Counted from the stretch's first letter, positions 51,022-61,468 are shown. The stretch is 64,000 nt of DNA from Carposina sasakii (GCA_014607495.2 CP053152.1:372001-436000), one strand, 5' to 3'. Notes: generated by a model not told the origin, from the sequence alone. Made by a program: numbers and translations.

Positions 51022-51112
51022 ACACCCTCCGTCGACCCTTGAATCTGATGACTCAGGATTGCGATCACAGGCAACTACAGTCGCCATCGAGCACCTACCT
51101 AAGCATCCGTTA
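51022..51112 (-). repeat. Dispersed repeat R-G, reversed fragment
   Basis: Plus-strand ccctccgtcgacccttgaat, ctgatgactcaggattgcga and gagcacctacctaagcatcc parallel the 63393-63605 copy. Confidence 0.5.
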
Positions 51113-51222
51113 AATACATACTTACTTACATAGTACTTCTATTCATTTGCATTTTGAATATGAAATTTTATTTTATTCAATTGTAATTTTATTATGTTTA
51201 TAAATGTTAACTAACATGTAAC

Positions 51223-51440
51223 CAAACTTGTACATCTCAACTATACCCTTAAAATTGGTCAGAAGTGGTACATATAATCACGCCTTTATCCCTTACGGGG
51301 TAGGCAGAGCACCAAAGGCCGATAGAACCACATGGTGCCACTTCTGACCAATTTTGAGGGTATAGTTGAGATGTACAAGTTCGGTTAGTAGTGACAGGTG
51401 GTTAGCCCGTCGCCTACAAAACACCAAGACCCTCTATTTT
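51223..51440 (+). mobile_element. SINE-C with a head-to-head partial copy
   Basis: A reversed fragment (51223-51269) reads aacttgtacatctcaactat. It is followed directly by a plus copy (51271-51437) with atcacgcctttatcccttac, gccgatagaaccacatggtg and atagttgagatgtacaagtt. The two form a hairpin of about 45 bp stem with about 70 bp between. Confidence 0.65.
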
Positions 51441-51444
51441 TTAT

Positions 51445-52245
51445 ACAGCTACAAAATTATGTCTGACACGTTGAAAATGTTACGAAAAAGAATACGTTTG
51501 ATTTAATCACAACTTACATCTGTAAGGGCGTTTGGGAAAGCATGTTCACTCCAAATCATTTTAAATTACAATGGGTAAGATAATTAAATTAAAAATTGAA
51601 TTGTTAAATTATCAAATATATTTGGTAGTAACACGTTTTTCCTAAAAGCTTTAAGGGATGCCATGTAAAAAAAAACCTATTTAAGAAAAGAAAACGGCTT
51701 AATTGAAAATAAAAAATAATTAACCTAAAACTAAAAAATAAATAATACATACAAAAATAGATAGGTAGTATAGAAATCACTTACTCGTTAATCGCTTAAA
51801 TTACATCAGAACCCTAGGTAAAGTTTACATAATAAAATTAATAGTTCTATAATTATTATTTTACGGCATCATCATATTCGTATGTATACAACAATTACTT
51901 CAGGATGTTTCAGGTACATGAAAGAAGCATTGAGAATCAAACTTTATTTATTGAATTAAACGTACTCGTATTCAATAAATTCTCAGACAGGTATTCAAAT
52001 CGAATTAGTACTTCGAATAATTTTATTACCATTTGGTATTTGAATACTGTAATTTAATTCTGTTTCTCCAACTTCTGAGGAAGTAACCAGCATTTAACTC
52101 ATAACCAATTTATCCGTTAGAAAGTAAGACTGGCAAACGTCTTAGTTAAATAATAAGCACATTAAATTAATTGTTGTTCATTCTTAGAAATACCCGTTCC
52201 GGGGAATTGATTAGAGAAAAATAATTTCTCTGACCCATTTTAGGA
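51445..52245. other. Unassigned, very AT-rich DNA
   Basis: No gene or repeat recognised. Confidence 0.4.
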
Positions 52246-52294
52246 TTACAGCCGTATGTACGAGAATATGTTTGTATGTATGTCAAACAATACA

Positions 52295-52492
52295 GACTAC
52301 AGATTAAATGTTTGTTACTCTTTCACGTAAAAACGGCTGGAGCGATTTTAATCAAATTAGGTATGGAGTTAGGTGACACCCTGGATTAACACATAGGCTA
52401 CTTTTTATCCCGATAAAATATTTTGATCCCGGATTATTTCGACCTTTTTTTCTGCAGTCCACGCGGGCAAAGTCGCGGGCGTCCACTATAAG
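52295..52492 (-). repeat. Dispersed repeat R-I, reversed copy
   Basis: Plus strand reads tgtttgttactctttcacgt, ccctggattaacacataggc, tactttttatcccgataaaa and gtcgcgggcgtccactata. It is a mirror of 47347-47590. Confidence 0.6.
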
Positions 52493-52494
52493 GT

Positions 52495-52835
52495 AATAAT
52501 TCACACCTCATCTTCGTATGGTTTCCATTTCCAAGCAATTTATTTCTATAGTTACGATTGAACTAGATTTAACCAGCGTCGCTGACCTTCCAGTGAAACT
52601 GATGGTGGCACATTGTGCTCGTGTGGATCCTTGCAACATGCTCCACTTACTTGAGCGGTCAGATTAGGGCTGTCTCTTAAAGAATCTACATAAAAATAAC
52701 GTTTTCCCCTATTTTGTTATTTTATCACATTAGTTCGTTACTGATTAGTATGTATCCATGACCCACGGTACAACCTAGTAATTCTAGTGTTACGATTCTA
52801 ATGTTATCAACTACAACAAAACTGTGCGCGGATTA
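52495..52835. other. Unassigned DNA
   Basis: No gene. A less AT-rich patch (ccagcgtcgctgaccttcca) lies near 52575. Confidence 0.3.
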
Positions 52836-52972
52836 CGTTACTTGAAAAGAAAACAAGCAATGCGACAGAAAAATTATGCAAAATTCAGTTTGATGTATCA
52901 AATTGAATTTGCAAAAACAGTAGCCCTGCGGACCCTGGAGGATGCCTACGTCCAGCAGTGGACTGCATTACA
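52836..52972 (+). repeat. MITE M fragment followed by a LINE tail
   Basis: At 52836-52920 caagcaatgcgacagaaaaa and gcaaaaacagtagccct are M-like. At 52925-52972 gaggatgcctacgtccagca then gtggactgcatta is the RTE-like C-terminal tail (A-Y-V-Q-Q-W-T-A-L). Confidence 0.45.
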
Positions 52973-52992
52973 GCCGTATGTACGAGTATATA

Positions 52993-53470
52993 CAGGATGT
53001 TTGTAACAGCCAGGCAAATATTGATATGGTGACTTCAGACCATGATTCTGAGATGAAAACCAGTGAAAATTTTGGCAGGAAAATTCTAAAATTTTCCGAT
53101 TTTTTTTTTTTTATTCAGGAAAAAATGGTGTGGCTAGTTTAAGTAGGCCTTAAATAATGTATTAAAAATAAAATTTTAATGTTTGGTTGATTTAAAAAAA
53201 TTACTTTCCAAAAAGTTCAATTAACTGGTCAACCCCAAAGGAGAGTCACAAGTGGTCCAAAAAACAGCAATGTATCACAAGAGAACCAATAAGCCTATTT
53301 AAGGATCACAGGATCGCCTAATACAATTGGCGCGTTAGCAAACATTGCGTCTAATCAAATTAAAAATTAATTTCCTGCGAGTAATAACATTGACGTAGGT
53401 ATAACTCAAAACAATGCTACGAGTACTTGTTCAGTATCTCAGTATTTGCCTGGCTGTCACAAACACCCTG
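52993..53470 (+). mobile_element. E1, second copy
   Basis: 478 bp with ends CAGGATGTTTGTAACAGCCA and TGGCTGTCACAAACACCCTG, TA outside both. It follows the first copy along its length (gacttcagaccatgattctg, gcaggaaaattc, ataagcctatttaag). Confidence 0.78.
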
Positions 53471-53474
53471 TATA

Positions 53475-53849
53475 CAGTGTTTTTTCACCTTTAACGAAGG
53501 GGTACGTACTCTATACATCAAATAAAGTAAGTTTATGCCAAAAAAATGATGGGAAACAATGTAAATTTTTTAGATTTTTTTTTAAATTACTTAATCGGGC
53601 GAATTTATAGTATCCAGTGTTTATGCTAGTTTTCTCATGGACAGATATTAATAATTTCTCGTGAAAAAATCTTGTTACACGCGTCAATGTTCATTTATGC
53701 AGAAAAACGTAGTCTATTTACTCAACTTTGGACCCTATTTTTTTTTGGAAACCAGACACTTCCCAGGTATGCTTCAATGGAGAAAAATGATCATGATGAT
53801 GAGGAGATTCTCTAGTTTTCGGGAACGTTGACGACCAAAAATCATCCTG
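53475..53849 (-). mobile_element. E2, second copy, reversed
   Basis: 375 bp from CAGTGTTTTTTCACCTTTAA to GACCAAAAATCATCCTG, TA outside both ends. It begins only four bases (TATA) after E1. Orientation relative to E1 is opposite to the first locus. Confidence 0.75.
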
Positions 53850-53854
53850 TATGT

Positions 53855-54105
53855 TATGTATGTCAAACAATCTCTAATAATTACCTATTTAATCTCATTG
53901 TAAGAAGTAAAATCATTTAAATGCAGGATACACATTATGTTTATAGAATCAGCTGGCAGCCCTGTCCGCCATTAATCTTCCCGCGTGATTAACTCGACAC
54001 TCGACATCACTCGAGCTGGTCACGTCAACACAACGGAAGAAATTGCCTCCATCATGCCGGGATATTGAGCAATAGTTTATTACTTAATGGTCACTACTGC
54101 CCTAT
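53855..54105. other. Apparently unique, mixed-composition segment
   Basis: About 53940-54070 reads ctggcagccctgtccgccat, attaatcttcccgcgtgatt and gagctggtcacgtcaacaca. No second copy here and no frame. A possible conserved non-coding segment. Confidence 0.3.
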
Positions 54106-54107
54106 AC

Positions 54108-54215
54108 TGATCAATATTCATCATATCAATGTTTGCACCTACCGGGATTCGAACCCAGAACCTATGGCGTCGCAGGCAGGGCCACTACCAACTACACCAA
54201 TCGGCCGTACAATAA
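54108..54215 (-). mobile_element. SINE-A head with good A and B boxes
   Basis: On the minus strand ccgattggtgtagttggtag (A box) and ctgggttcgaatcccggtag (B box) are followed by gcaaacattgatatgatgaa. It stops before the body; 3'-truncated. This is the best-preserved promoter of the family in the window. Confidence 0.7.
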
Positions 54216-54650
54216 TTGTGTGAAGTAGGTGCAATAGCCATATATTGAATTAGAATATCTAAAGTATTATAACATCATTGGTCGAAGTGGTATTGTTGGA
54301 GCTGCTTCAAGCATTCAAAGAAAGTTATTACTTAAGGCGCGTAGCCCGGTCGGTACCAGAAATTACGTAGGTACTTTCTATCCTACTTCTAATTTATGGC
54401 TGAACCTTAAAATACCTATTCAAAAAAACATAATTATGAGCTAACATCTCTAATACATTTCTATCATTAGTTGTTTAGTTATCATAATTTCTATTAACAA
54501 ATATATCAACCGAATGGTGTATCTACTATTGCTACTGTTCTAAGCTACAACGGCGCCGCTTGGAAATATATATACATACAAACTAATTTACAAACATACT
54601 CGAAAAACATAACCCCCCTGATGCAGTCGGATAAAAAAGCCCAAGATCAA
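54216..54650. other. Unassigned AT-rich DNA
   Basis: No gene or repeat recognised. Confidence 0.35.
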
Positions 54651-54655
54651 TCCCG

Positions 54656-54846
54656 CCCCCTGATTACGTAAAAGTAATAGCAAATCCGAAGCCGTGCGAT
54701 CGCGATAATTGAGCGCACACACACATGCGCGGGGCGACGTGCGGGGCGAGGGGGGACGATAAACGCTCGTTGCGCGCACGCACACAAACTTAATTATCGC
54801 GATCGCGCGGCTTCGGTTTTGCTATTGCTTTTACGTAATCATGGGG
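54656..54846. mobile_element. MITE M2, 191 bp, CCG target duplication
   Basis: Starts CCCCCTGATTACGTAAAAGT and ends GCTTTTACGTAATCATGGGG. The arms gatcgcgataatt and aattatcgcgatc pair perfectly. CCG flanks both sides (54653-54655 and 54847-54849). The centre is GC-rich (gcggggcgacgtgcggggcg) and differs from M1. As for M1, the left flank reads aatcccg. Confidence 0.8.
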
Positions 54847-54849
54847 CCG

Positions 54850-55830
54850 ATTTACACGGCCAAGGTCACTCACGAATACAGTCCTCTTAAGATACTTGTA
54901 AATACGAGTATTCCAAAGCAATAATTTCTGTTAATTATCCGAAAGTCTTTCACCAGAGTTATGGCGGTGTTCTCAACATTCTGATTAGTAATTAGTTGGC
55001 GATTACTCGAGCGCACTTAAGTTAGAGACAGTCTTAGGCGTCGAATTGAAAATTTGTCGAGTGTTAAGGGAAATTATTTAATGTAGCAAACATTGGAATA
55101 GTAATTAATACTATTGGTATTGCAAAATAATCTTTATAAATATCTAATAGATAGTAAAATGTAATTAATAAGTAAAATAATAGTGATCTCCTCGAGAGTT
55201 GATAGCTTAAATCGTCTATTAATTGCAAAAGCATAAAACAATATTTAAAATGAAACATAGTCGGTAAGTACTAGATATGATTTTTCTTAGAAGATTTCTT
55301 ACAACCTATCCTAACCTACTACATTAAAACTCTAAAGACTAAAAATAAAAAGTGATAATATTTCTTGATTTCGCAACAATCAGCGGTTTGGAAGAGCGGA
55401 AGATGCGGGATTTTTGCCACAACACAACTTTTTTGAACACACAAGTCAGTAAGTCGAGACCCTACAGTGCAATTTTTGACTTGACACAATAATTTTAGAA
55501 GCAGTTCCGACACCCTATTGCAAATGCACCTCCAGTAACGTCGTAGAAAAATATCCCATCACATCCATTGGGAATGTGAGAGCAAATCTATTTCAGTGAT
55601 AATGAGATTAGCTTCCAAATAGTATTAAAATTGGCTCCTACAGATGAGAGGCTTCACGTAATTGGAGCTTTGACTCTTCTTTGCTCAAGAAATGTTTATG
55701 TATGCAAATACTTTAAACATCAATAGAGATGATTATGCTATTCACCTCTCTAATGCACCATTTTGATTTTTGAATAAAGGTTTATGAAATTCAACACAAT
55801 ATCTCTCTCGTGAAAAAATAAGTAAAGCAG
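54850..55830. other. Unassigned DNA
   Basis: No gene. The part 54955-55045 (gttatggcggtgttctcaac, gattactcgagcgcacttaa) is less AT-rich and not repeated here. Confidence 0.35.
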
Positions 55831-55831
55831 T

Positions 55832-56038
55832 TTTTTCGTAGCAAGATTTTTTCACGAGAAATAATTAATATCTGTCTATGAAAAACTAGCATAACTGGAC
55901 ACTATAAATGTCGCTCGATCAAATAATTAAAAAAAAAACAAAAAAATTTACATCGTTCCCCAGCATTTTTTTAGCATAAACTTACTTTCTTTGACGTATA
56001 GAGTGCGCACCCTTGGGTGGCAACGAAAAAACGCCCTG
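55832..56038 (+). mobile_element. E2 fragment
   Basis: Shares gtagcaagattttttcacga, tatctgtctatgaaaaacta, ccccagcatttttttagcat and ggcaacgaaaaaacgccctg with E2. The left third is missing. TA follows the right end. Confidence 0.65.
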
Positions 56039-56039
56039 T

Positions 56040-56570
56040 ATATTTCAATCATTTTAAATATTTATCGGTTCCTGGGAACTTGGATCCAGAACGTATCTCA
56101 GAAGAAAACAAACACTACATTTATCTATCGAGTTACATTCCTTATGAAATAAAATTTGTCTCAAATTTTGTATAGCTTTGCCCAGTAGACATACCTACAA
56201 TGTGTCAATTTAATCGCGTGCGCTGCAAGTTATTGTATGTCACTGACATCAGTAAATTGTTGGCTCTAGCAAGACAAAAGTAAGTTATCTACATGGTCAA
56301 ACAGAGTTGTTGGACATTTATTCTGAAGAAAAGAAACACCATATTCATCCTTCTAGCTACATGCATATCGATACTGGTCTCGACCTTTGCACAGCAGTAG
56401 TCGCAGTAGTAGTGTGTGATGCATACTAAGTTTTTGTGTGTAATTCTAGCATATTTTAAATAGACATAGACATAAACCCAATTAACGGACATAGATAGTA
56501 TAACCAGAGAAATAAATAGTATGACCCGTAGTGAAATATAGTTACAGGTTTGAATAGATTCATATAATAT
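56040..56570. other. Unassigned DNA
   Basis: No gene or repeat recognised. Confidence 0.35.
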
Positions 56571-56573
56571 AAC

Positions 56574-56935
56574 TAGTGGACGCCCGCGACTTCGTCCGCG
56601 TGGAAATTGAATTGTAGCTTATATGACACGTTTGTCGGTTTACCATAGCAGTGCCATCTATTGATTACTTACTCAATCCAGTCGAAAAGTATCGACATCT
56701 GTTAGAATCTTTTGGAGTTAACAGATAATTGTGACTGTCAATTAATTATAGACAAATAATTTGCAATAAAATAAAATTGCGACTATAATTAAAGATCTAA
56801 GCTATCCTATCTCTCAAGTTGGACCAGACTGCTCACGGTGTGCCAATTTAATTTAAAATCGGTTAAGTAGTTTAGGAGTCCATCGCGGACAAACATCGTG
56901 ACAGGAGATTTATATATATTAAGATAAGATAGGTA
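56574..56935 (+). repeat. Dispersed repeat R-L
   Basis: Starts actagtggacgcccgcgact tcgtccgcgtgg as in R-I, but the body differs (cagtgccatctattgattac, gtcgaaaagtatcgacatct, tctctcaagttggaccagac, atcggttaagtagtttagga). It ends ttatatatattaagata. No second copy here; class by resemblance only. Confidence 0.5.
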
Positions 56936-57450
56936 GGTAGGAAACTGTCTAAAATAATTATAAAAGAGGGTAGATGAGGATGATGTATAAGCATGTACAT
57001 ATAAACAGGGTAACAGTAATAAGGGAAACAAAGTCTTGCAATGACTCCGCCGACAAGTATAATTATCCGCGGTACGACCGACAGGATTATAATCCGGGGT
57101 AACGGGGAGATAGCAACTATACCGGACCCAAACCCAACACCAACACCACCATGGGAGGGTGCCATCCCGGTAAAGTTAGACGGGGTAACACTCTCGGTGG
57201 CAGATTGGGGGATAAGCGAGAGCTCCTACGGGAAGTACCTGGGAAGTAGACCAGGAAGAAAAAGAAACAGATGAAAAAAAATAAGCGTAGGCCGAAACTG
57301 GGACGATAGTCTCCGCCGGGGATAAAGTGAGTTCGCAGTATTATTAGATAAACCAGCCGACACTTGACGAACGTAGGCAGGGGGGTTTCGTGTATGTTTG
57401 AGAGTATTATCAAGTGATTTTTTTTTTCAGATACGAAAAATATCTCCACA

Positions 57451-57463
57451 GTGAGGGGGAGAA
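57451..57463 (+). other. Polypurine tract of the second LTR element
   Basis: gtgagggggagaa lies directly before TGTGACG. Purine-rich apart from one T. Confidence 0.55.
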
Positions 57464-58221
57464 TGTGACGCCGCCAGCAATGTCACAGCGAGATGGCAGC
57501 CAGCCGCTATCACGTGACCGAGGGGAGAGCCTGCGGGGACGCAGCACCGCCCGCACACGCCGCGCACTGCCCGCCACCGACCGCCGCCAACGAAAAAATA
57601 AAACTATTTAGAAAAGCACTGCGGCCGTATTCACGTTCGGTAGCTAGTGTCTTCAGCACGTCCTGCGTCAGCCACCGGAGGTGAATGCCCACGTCCTTGG
57701 ATCTTTCCGTTAAGCTCACGTCGTCTGGTTATCAGGGGAACCTTTGATTCGGAAATAAATCGTATCAGGAACGTCAGACCACCAGACTAAGAACTGAGCG
57801 GGACGTTTCCGCCGATACGGATTACCTACGCCGGAGCTGAATCGCGTACTTCCGCACCAATACTTCGAATCCACGTCCGCGCATTAGTGTTACCACCGTT
57901 TCGCTCGCCTCGCGACCGAGCACGCAACTAAATTCCCAGAGGGAAGTCTTCTATTTCTCCAAAACAAGTGTATTAGTAAGATAGATACGATCCGGCGTTC
58001 AGCCGTTTCTATGCGGCTAGTTTTGTAAAACGTTTCTATAGTCAGTCCATCGTGACTGACGCAAACTTGTAAGTTCAATGCTAAATAATTAATGTAGGAA
58101 TAAACGTGAAGGAACTTGTGTTGTGCATTTTTCCTCGCTATCCCGACTCCCGAACTTTGTTCACTAAGAAATCCCTAACCTAGCCCCACAGCTGGGTCAT
58201 AAGGAGTAGCCCTGCGCCACA
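57464..58221 (+). repeat. Putative 3' LTR
   Basis: Begins TGTGACGCCGCCAGCAATGT and is GC-richer than its surroundings. It holds several AATAAA signals (57595, 57754, 58098), the last followed by cttgtgttgtgcatttttc, typical of an R-U5 border. The right end is uncertain: candidates are ...cctagccccaca (58192) or ...cctgcgccaca (58221). Confidence 0.45.
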
Positions 58222-58518
58222 TTATATAAATATCTACATAAATAAATAAATAAATACATAAAATGTAGATATTCAATCACAAAGATGTAAATATAAATCA
58301 CAATATTAATCACGTTACAAGTTCCGACGCCTGGTCCCTTAAAGTTTCCTTTGTACGTAAAATACTCACTTTTCAGTTCTCTGTGAAGGTTTTAATTAAT
58401 CATCTCAAAAGGCGTCAAATCCAGTTACAATAGAACGAGGTGAAACTAAGCTTATAAATATTATTTTTTAAGCTTGAACACACAACTTATGGATCATTTG
58501 TAAAAATGATGATCTCCG
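58222..58518. other. Unassigned DNA
   Basis: Contains an (aaat)n stretch near 58240-58260. No gene. Confidence 0.35.
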
Positions 58519-58780
58519 ACCGTATTTCGGCCAAGGCGACCAATCTCTACGGATATTAGCCAGGTACGCAGGATATTATAGTGCACAAGTGTGTGCGCAA
58601 ACACAGATGCACTCTCTATTCCCTCACTCTCATAGTCCGATGGGACGGAAAGCCGACACGGAGAGAAATCAGGCGCAGGACCAACGGTTTTACGTGCTTT
58701 CCGAGGCACGAGCTAAGTGACAATTTTGCAACATTAAAATCTGAAATAAATTCATTGGCTATCACCGCTTTTAAAAATAG
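58519..58780 (-). mobile_element. SINE-B copy with deletion in the tRNA-like head
   Basis: On the minus strand gcggtgatag is joined straight to ccaatgaatttatttcagat, missing about 70 bp of head. It then has ttttaatgttgcaaaattgt, cggaaagcacgtaaaaccgt, tcggactatgagagtgaggg and gtgcactataatatcctgcg. This copy shows the uninterrupted target into which Jockey inserted at 32583-37033. Confidence 0.7.
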
Positions 58781-59041
58781 ACAAACGATGGAAGTGCTAT
58801 TCGATATTTCAAATAATTATACGAATAACAATGCGATATAGAGAACGTCACGATAATCTATGGTTATATTAAATACTACAAGTCAACATTTGTGAAACTC
58901 CAGGCAACCTACAAATTTACTAGAATTTCTAGAGAAGATGGTCTTCTCGAGTACTCTGACACTCCCTCCTAAATAAAATACACACGTCGATTTGCGGAAA
59001 CTAGCACGTATATTACAATATCATAATCTTCCTGTACATAG

Positions 59042-59331
59042 TATGATGAATTTGGTGAGAACGAGATGTCTCACTTTTAAACGTTAAATCCACAGAGCTA
59101 AGTAATAATTAGACAAGGCAAGTGTTTCTACTTGGTGTGTAAAAAGGGGATTGCAAACCACTTTTATCAGCCCTAATTCATTCATTCCTGGCTCGAGAAC
59201 GAGTGTCTATTCTAATTCTTAAGTCTATTTTTTACATGCAAAGTACATACACTTAATTTATCTAGTTATTAATAGCTCTGTGAATTTGACGTTTAAAAGT
59301 GAGACATCTCGCTCTCACCAAATTCATCATA
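59042..59331. mobile_element. MITE T, 290 bp, long perfect-like TIRs
   Basis: The left end tatgatgaatttggtgagaa and right end gctctcaccaaattcatcata are inverted repeats extending over about 60 bp (agatgtctcacttttaaacg against cgtttaaaagtgagacatct). TA at each border fits a TA duplication. Non-coding; second copy at 42090-42363. Confidence 0.8.
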
Positions 59332-59334
59332 CGG

Positions 59335-60745
59335 GTGCTATTCTTATCTCATTATTTTTGGGGTTGTTTTTGTTCAAGCTCATATTGCCAAGAATATGGG
59401 GTAAGTTTTACGGCGTGCCAACCCTCCTAGTAAATAGGTAAGTGACAATTTATTTTACCCCCTACATCACTATCGCTAAAATACAACTTTTCCCAATCAT
59501 ATTATATTTTCGATAGAAAAAGCCTCTAGTGTTAATCACTCCATTGTGACATGTTTTATGCAATATTTGAAACAAACAACCAAATAACAATACACAGAGA
59601 CAATTGTGTAAGGGACAATAGACTAACTTAACAAATTGGTATATTATTATATTGAAAGATATTACCTTATAAATAATATCTACGGTAATAGTAGGTTGCA
59701 GTTTAAACGTTGAAGCGGGATTAAATAAAAAAAAGTAGAAAAAAGCTTTGCCGATAATATTGTTCCAATTTAAGCTTGGAGGGATCAAAGAATATAATAT
59801 ACATACTATGGAATACTACTTGTCATTGTCTCTGAAATACCTCAGTAATTTTAAATACAGCCAACCTAAACTAAGCTAGGTTAAATTTCTATTGTATTAA
59901 ATCAGTGCGTGTCACGTATGAGACGTACCTACGTGGTTTGTTCTCTAACTGAGTGCCTCATAAAGAAGCTCTTAGAAGTAGTGAGCTTCTCATAGCTGAA
60001 ATGATGTTGATATAGACAACGTAACTATGTATAAATCTTTATCTATTATATGGAAGAATAAAAGTGACAACGTCTGCAGGTCAGCGTGCACAAGCGTCCC
60101 TTCCGCGGCTGAATGTTAAGTACGCTCAAGGGCTCAGTAATCCGGCGACAAGCGGTATTCTATCGCGACCTGCCTCCGAGGCGAGCCCTTTAAAGGTCCT
60201 AGGATTTCATTACATTCTCTCATGACCTATGTGACCCGCATAATAAGTGGAAAAAAAGTAAACACCCTTTTTGGTTTAAAAATAGTGTTGATTGAAGGAC
60301 TAAACTGCAGGTTTACTTGGTCTGAAAATGAAACGTTTTTTCGGCAAATCATTCGTCGATGAAACGTGCCTTCGGCGAAACGTTTTATCGGCGAAGATTA
60401 GTTCAGCACGCCGGTACCCTGTGAATCCAATACACTGTATCTGCAGTTACAGTGTTTTGAATTAATAACGTCCAATCGATTTTTCTTTGCCTATTACATG
60501 GTTCTGCATTCATACATTTTGCTCTTTATGAGGCACATTTCTATTATTCTTTATTGCACACACACAAAAAATATAAAATACAGGATAAAAGAAGCGATGC
60601 ATGTACAATGAGCTTATCTCTACGAGAGATATCTTCCAGCAAGGCAAGCAAATAAATAATCTATGGTAATGGTGTAGATTTCATTATTTTGCATCGATGA
60701 TTCTAAGATCGATGTCTAGCAAAGAACCTTGAACACGTATTCTCT
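59335..60745. other. Unassigned region with two notable segments
   Basis: 60060-60215 is GC-richer and unique here (ccttccgcggctgaatgtta, aatccggcgacaagcggtat, gacctgcctccgaggcgagc). 60322-60400 repeats a gaaacgtttttcggc-like motif three to four times. The remainder is AT-rich with no gene. Confidence 0.35.
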
Positions 60746-60749
60746 TGCT

Positions 60750-60955
60750 ATCACTAGCAACTCGCTCCGGCTTCGCACGGGAGTAGTGCTGTTACTATAC
60801 ATATAAACCTTCCTCTTGAATCACTATCTATTAAAAACACCGCATCGAAATCCGTTGCGTAGTTTAAAATCATCAAATCATACATAGAGCAGACAGACAG
60901 TGGGACAGGCTTTGTTTTACCTACCTATATATTAATGTAGTGTTTATATTTTATT
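60750..60955 (+). repeat. Dispersed repeat R-B
   Basis: Reads actcgctccggcttcgcacg, aaccttcctcttgaatcact, accgcatcgaaatccgttgc, gacagacagtgggacaggct and ttgttttacctac. Confidence 0.6.
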
Positions 60956-61234
60956 TATTAAATATTGGAGTTTAGTTTACGTTCCTTTTTTATATCGTCA
61001 AGGATGAAATATCGAAGCGCCACTAAGGCTTCCTATTGTATGACATCAGTGAGTCGTTCACGTGCGCAAGTATAATGAGGGTTATAGCTCAAGAGTCTAC
61101 GCGATTAGCTTCTTTTGAACATGAGGAAATAAAAGCGAACATAACATAAAATATACAAAACTAGACCAGCGCCTTAACGCTATAGACTCGCAAGCAAAAT
61201 CTATGAGATATGACAGTGTGACGACAGCGCGGAC

Positions 61235-61468
61235 TATCGAGAGGTTCGTGGTTGGAGGAGATTAACGCAGGAGATATTACAGTAAACAAGTGTGTGGTAC
61301 TCTCTATTCCCTCACACGATCGGAGAGGGATCAGCGCAGAACTAACGACTTTACTTGCCTTCAGAGTCAGGAGTTGAGGGAGTAAATGAAATAAATTGAG
61401 TGGTACGAGTATAGGCCCGTAACTGGAATCGAACCTGCCGTCCGATTGGCGCACGGTCTTAACTATTA
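61235..61468 (-). mobile_element. SINE-B copy, diverged
   Basis: On the minus strand gttaagaccgtgcgccaatc, gcaggttcgattccagttac (B box), actcaatttatttcatttac, tcagcgctgatccctctccg-like body and gtttactgtaatatctcctg. Head and body are joined but small deletions are present. Confidence 0.6.

Larger units (their letters stand above)
57035..58221 (+). mobile_element. LTR retrotransposon 3' end, truncated
   Basis: A polypurine tract (57451-57463) precedes an LTR-like sequence starting TGTGACGCCGCC. Upstream, 57041-57274 is a short open frame of 77 codons, rich in Pro, Gly and Arg, that I do not recognise but which could be the last part of a pol or gag product. A pyrimidine run ending in cag (57419-57430) looks like a splice acceptor. 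No second LTR or PBS was found, so only the 3' end is present. Confidence 0.45.

Noticed and set aside
54130..54215. Possible tRNA gene on the minus strand
   Set aside because: Good A and B boxes, but it is continuous with SINE-A sequence and lacks a clover-leaf acceptor stem.
57041..57274. 77-codon frame as a host gene
   Set aside because: No recognised domain and it lies just upstream of a polypurine tract and LTR; kept only as a possible end of the retrotransposon's coding region.
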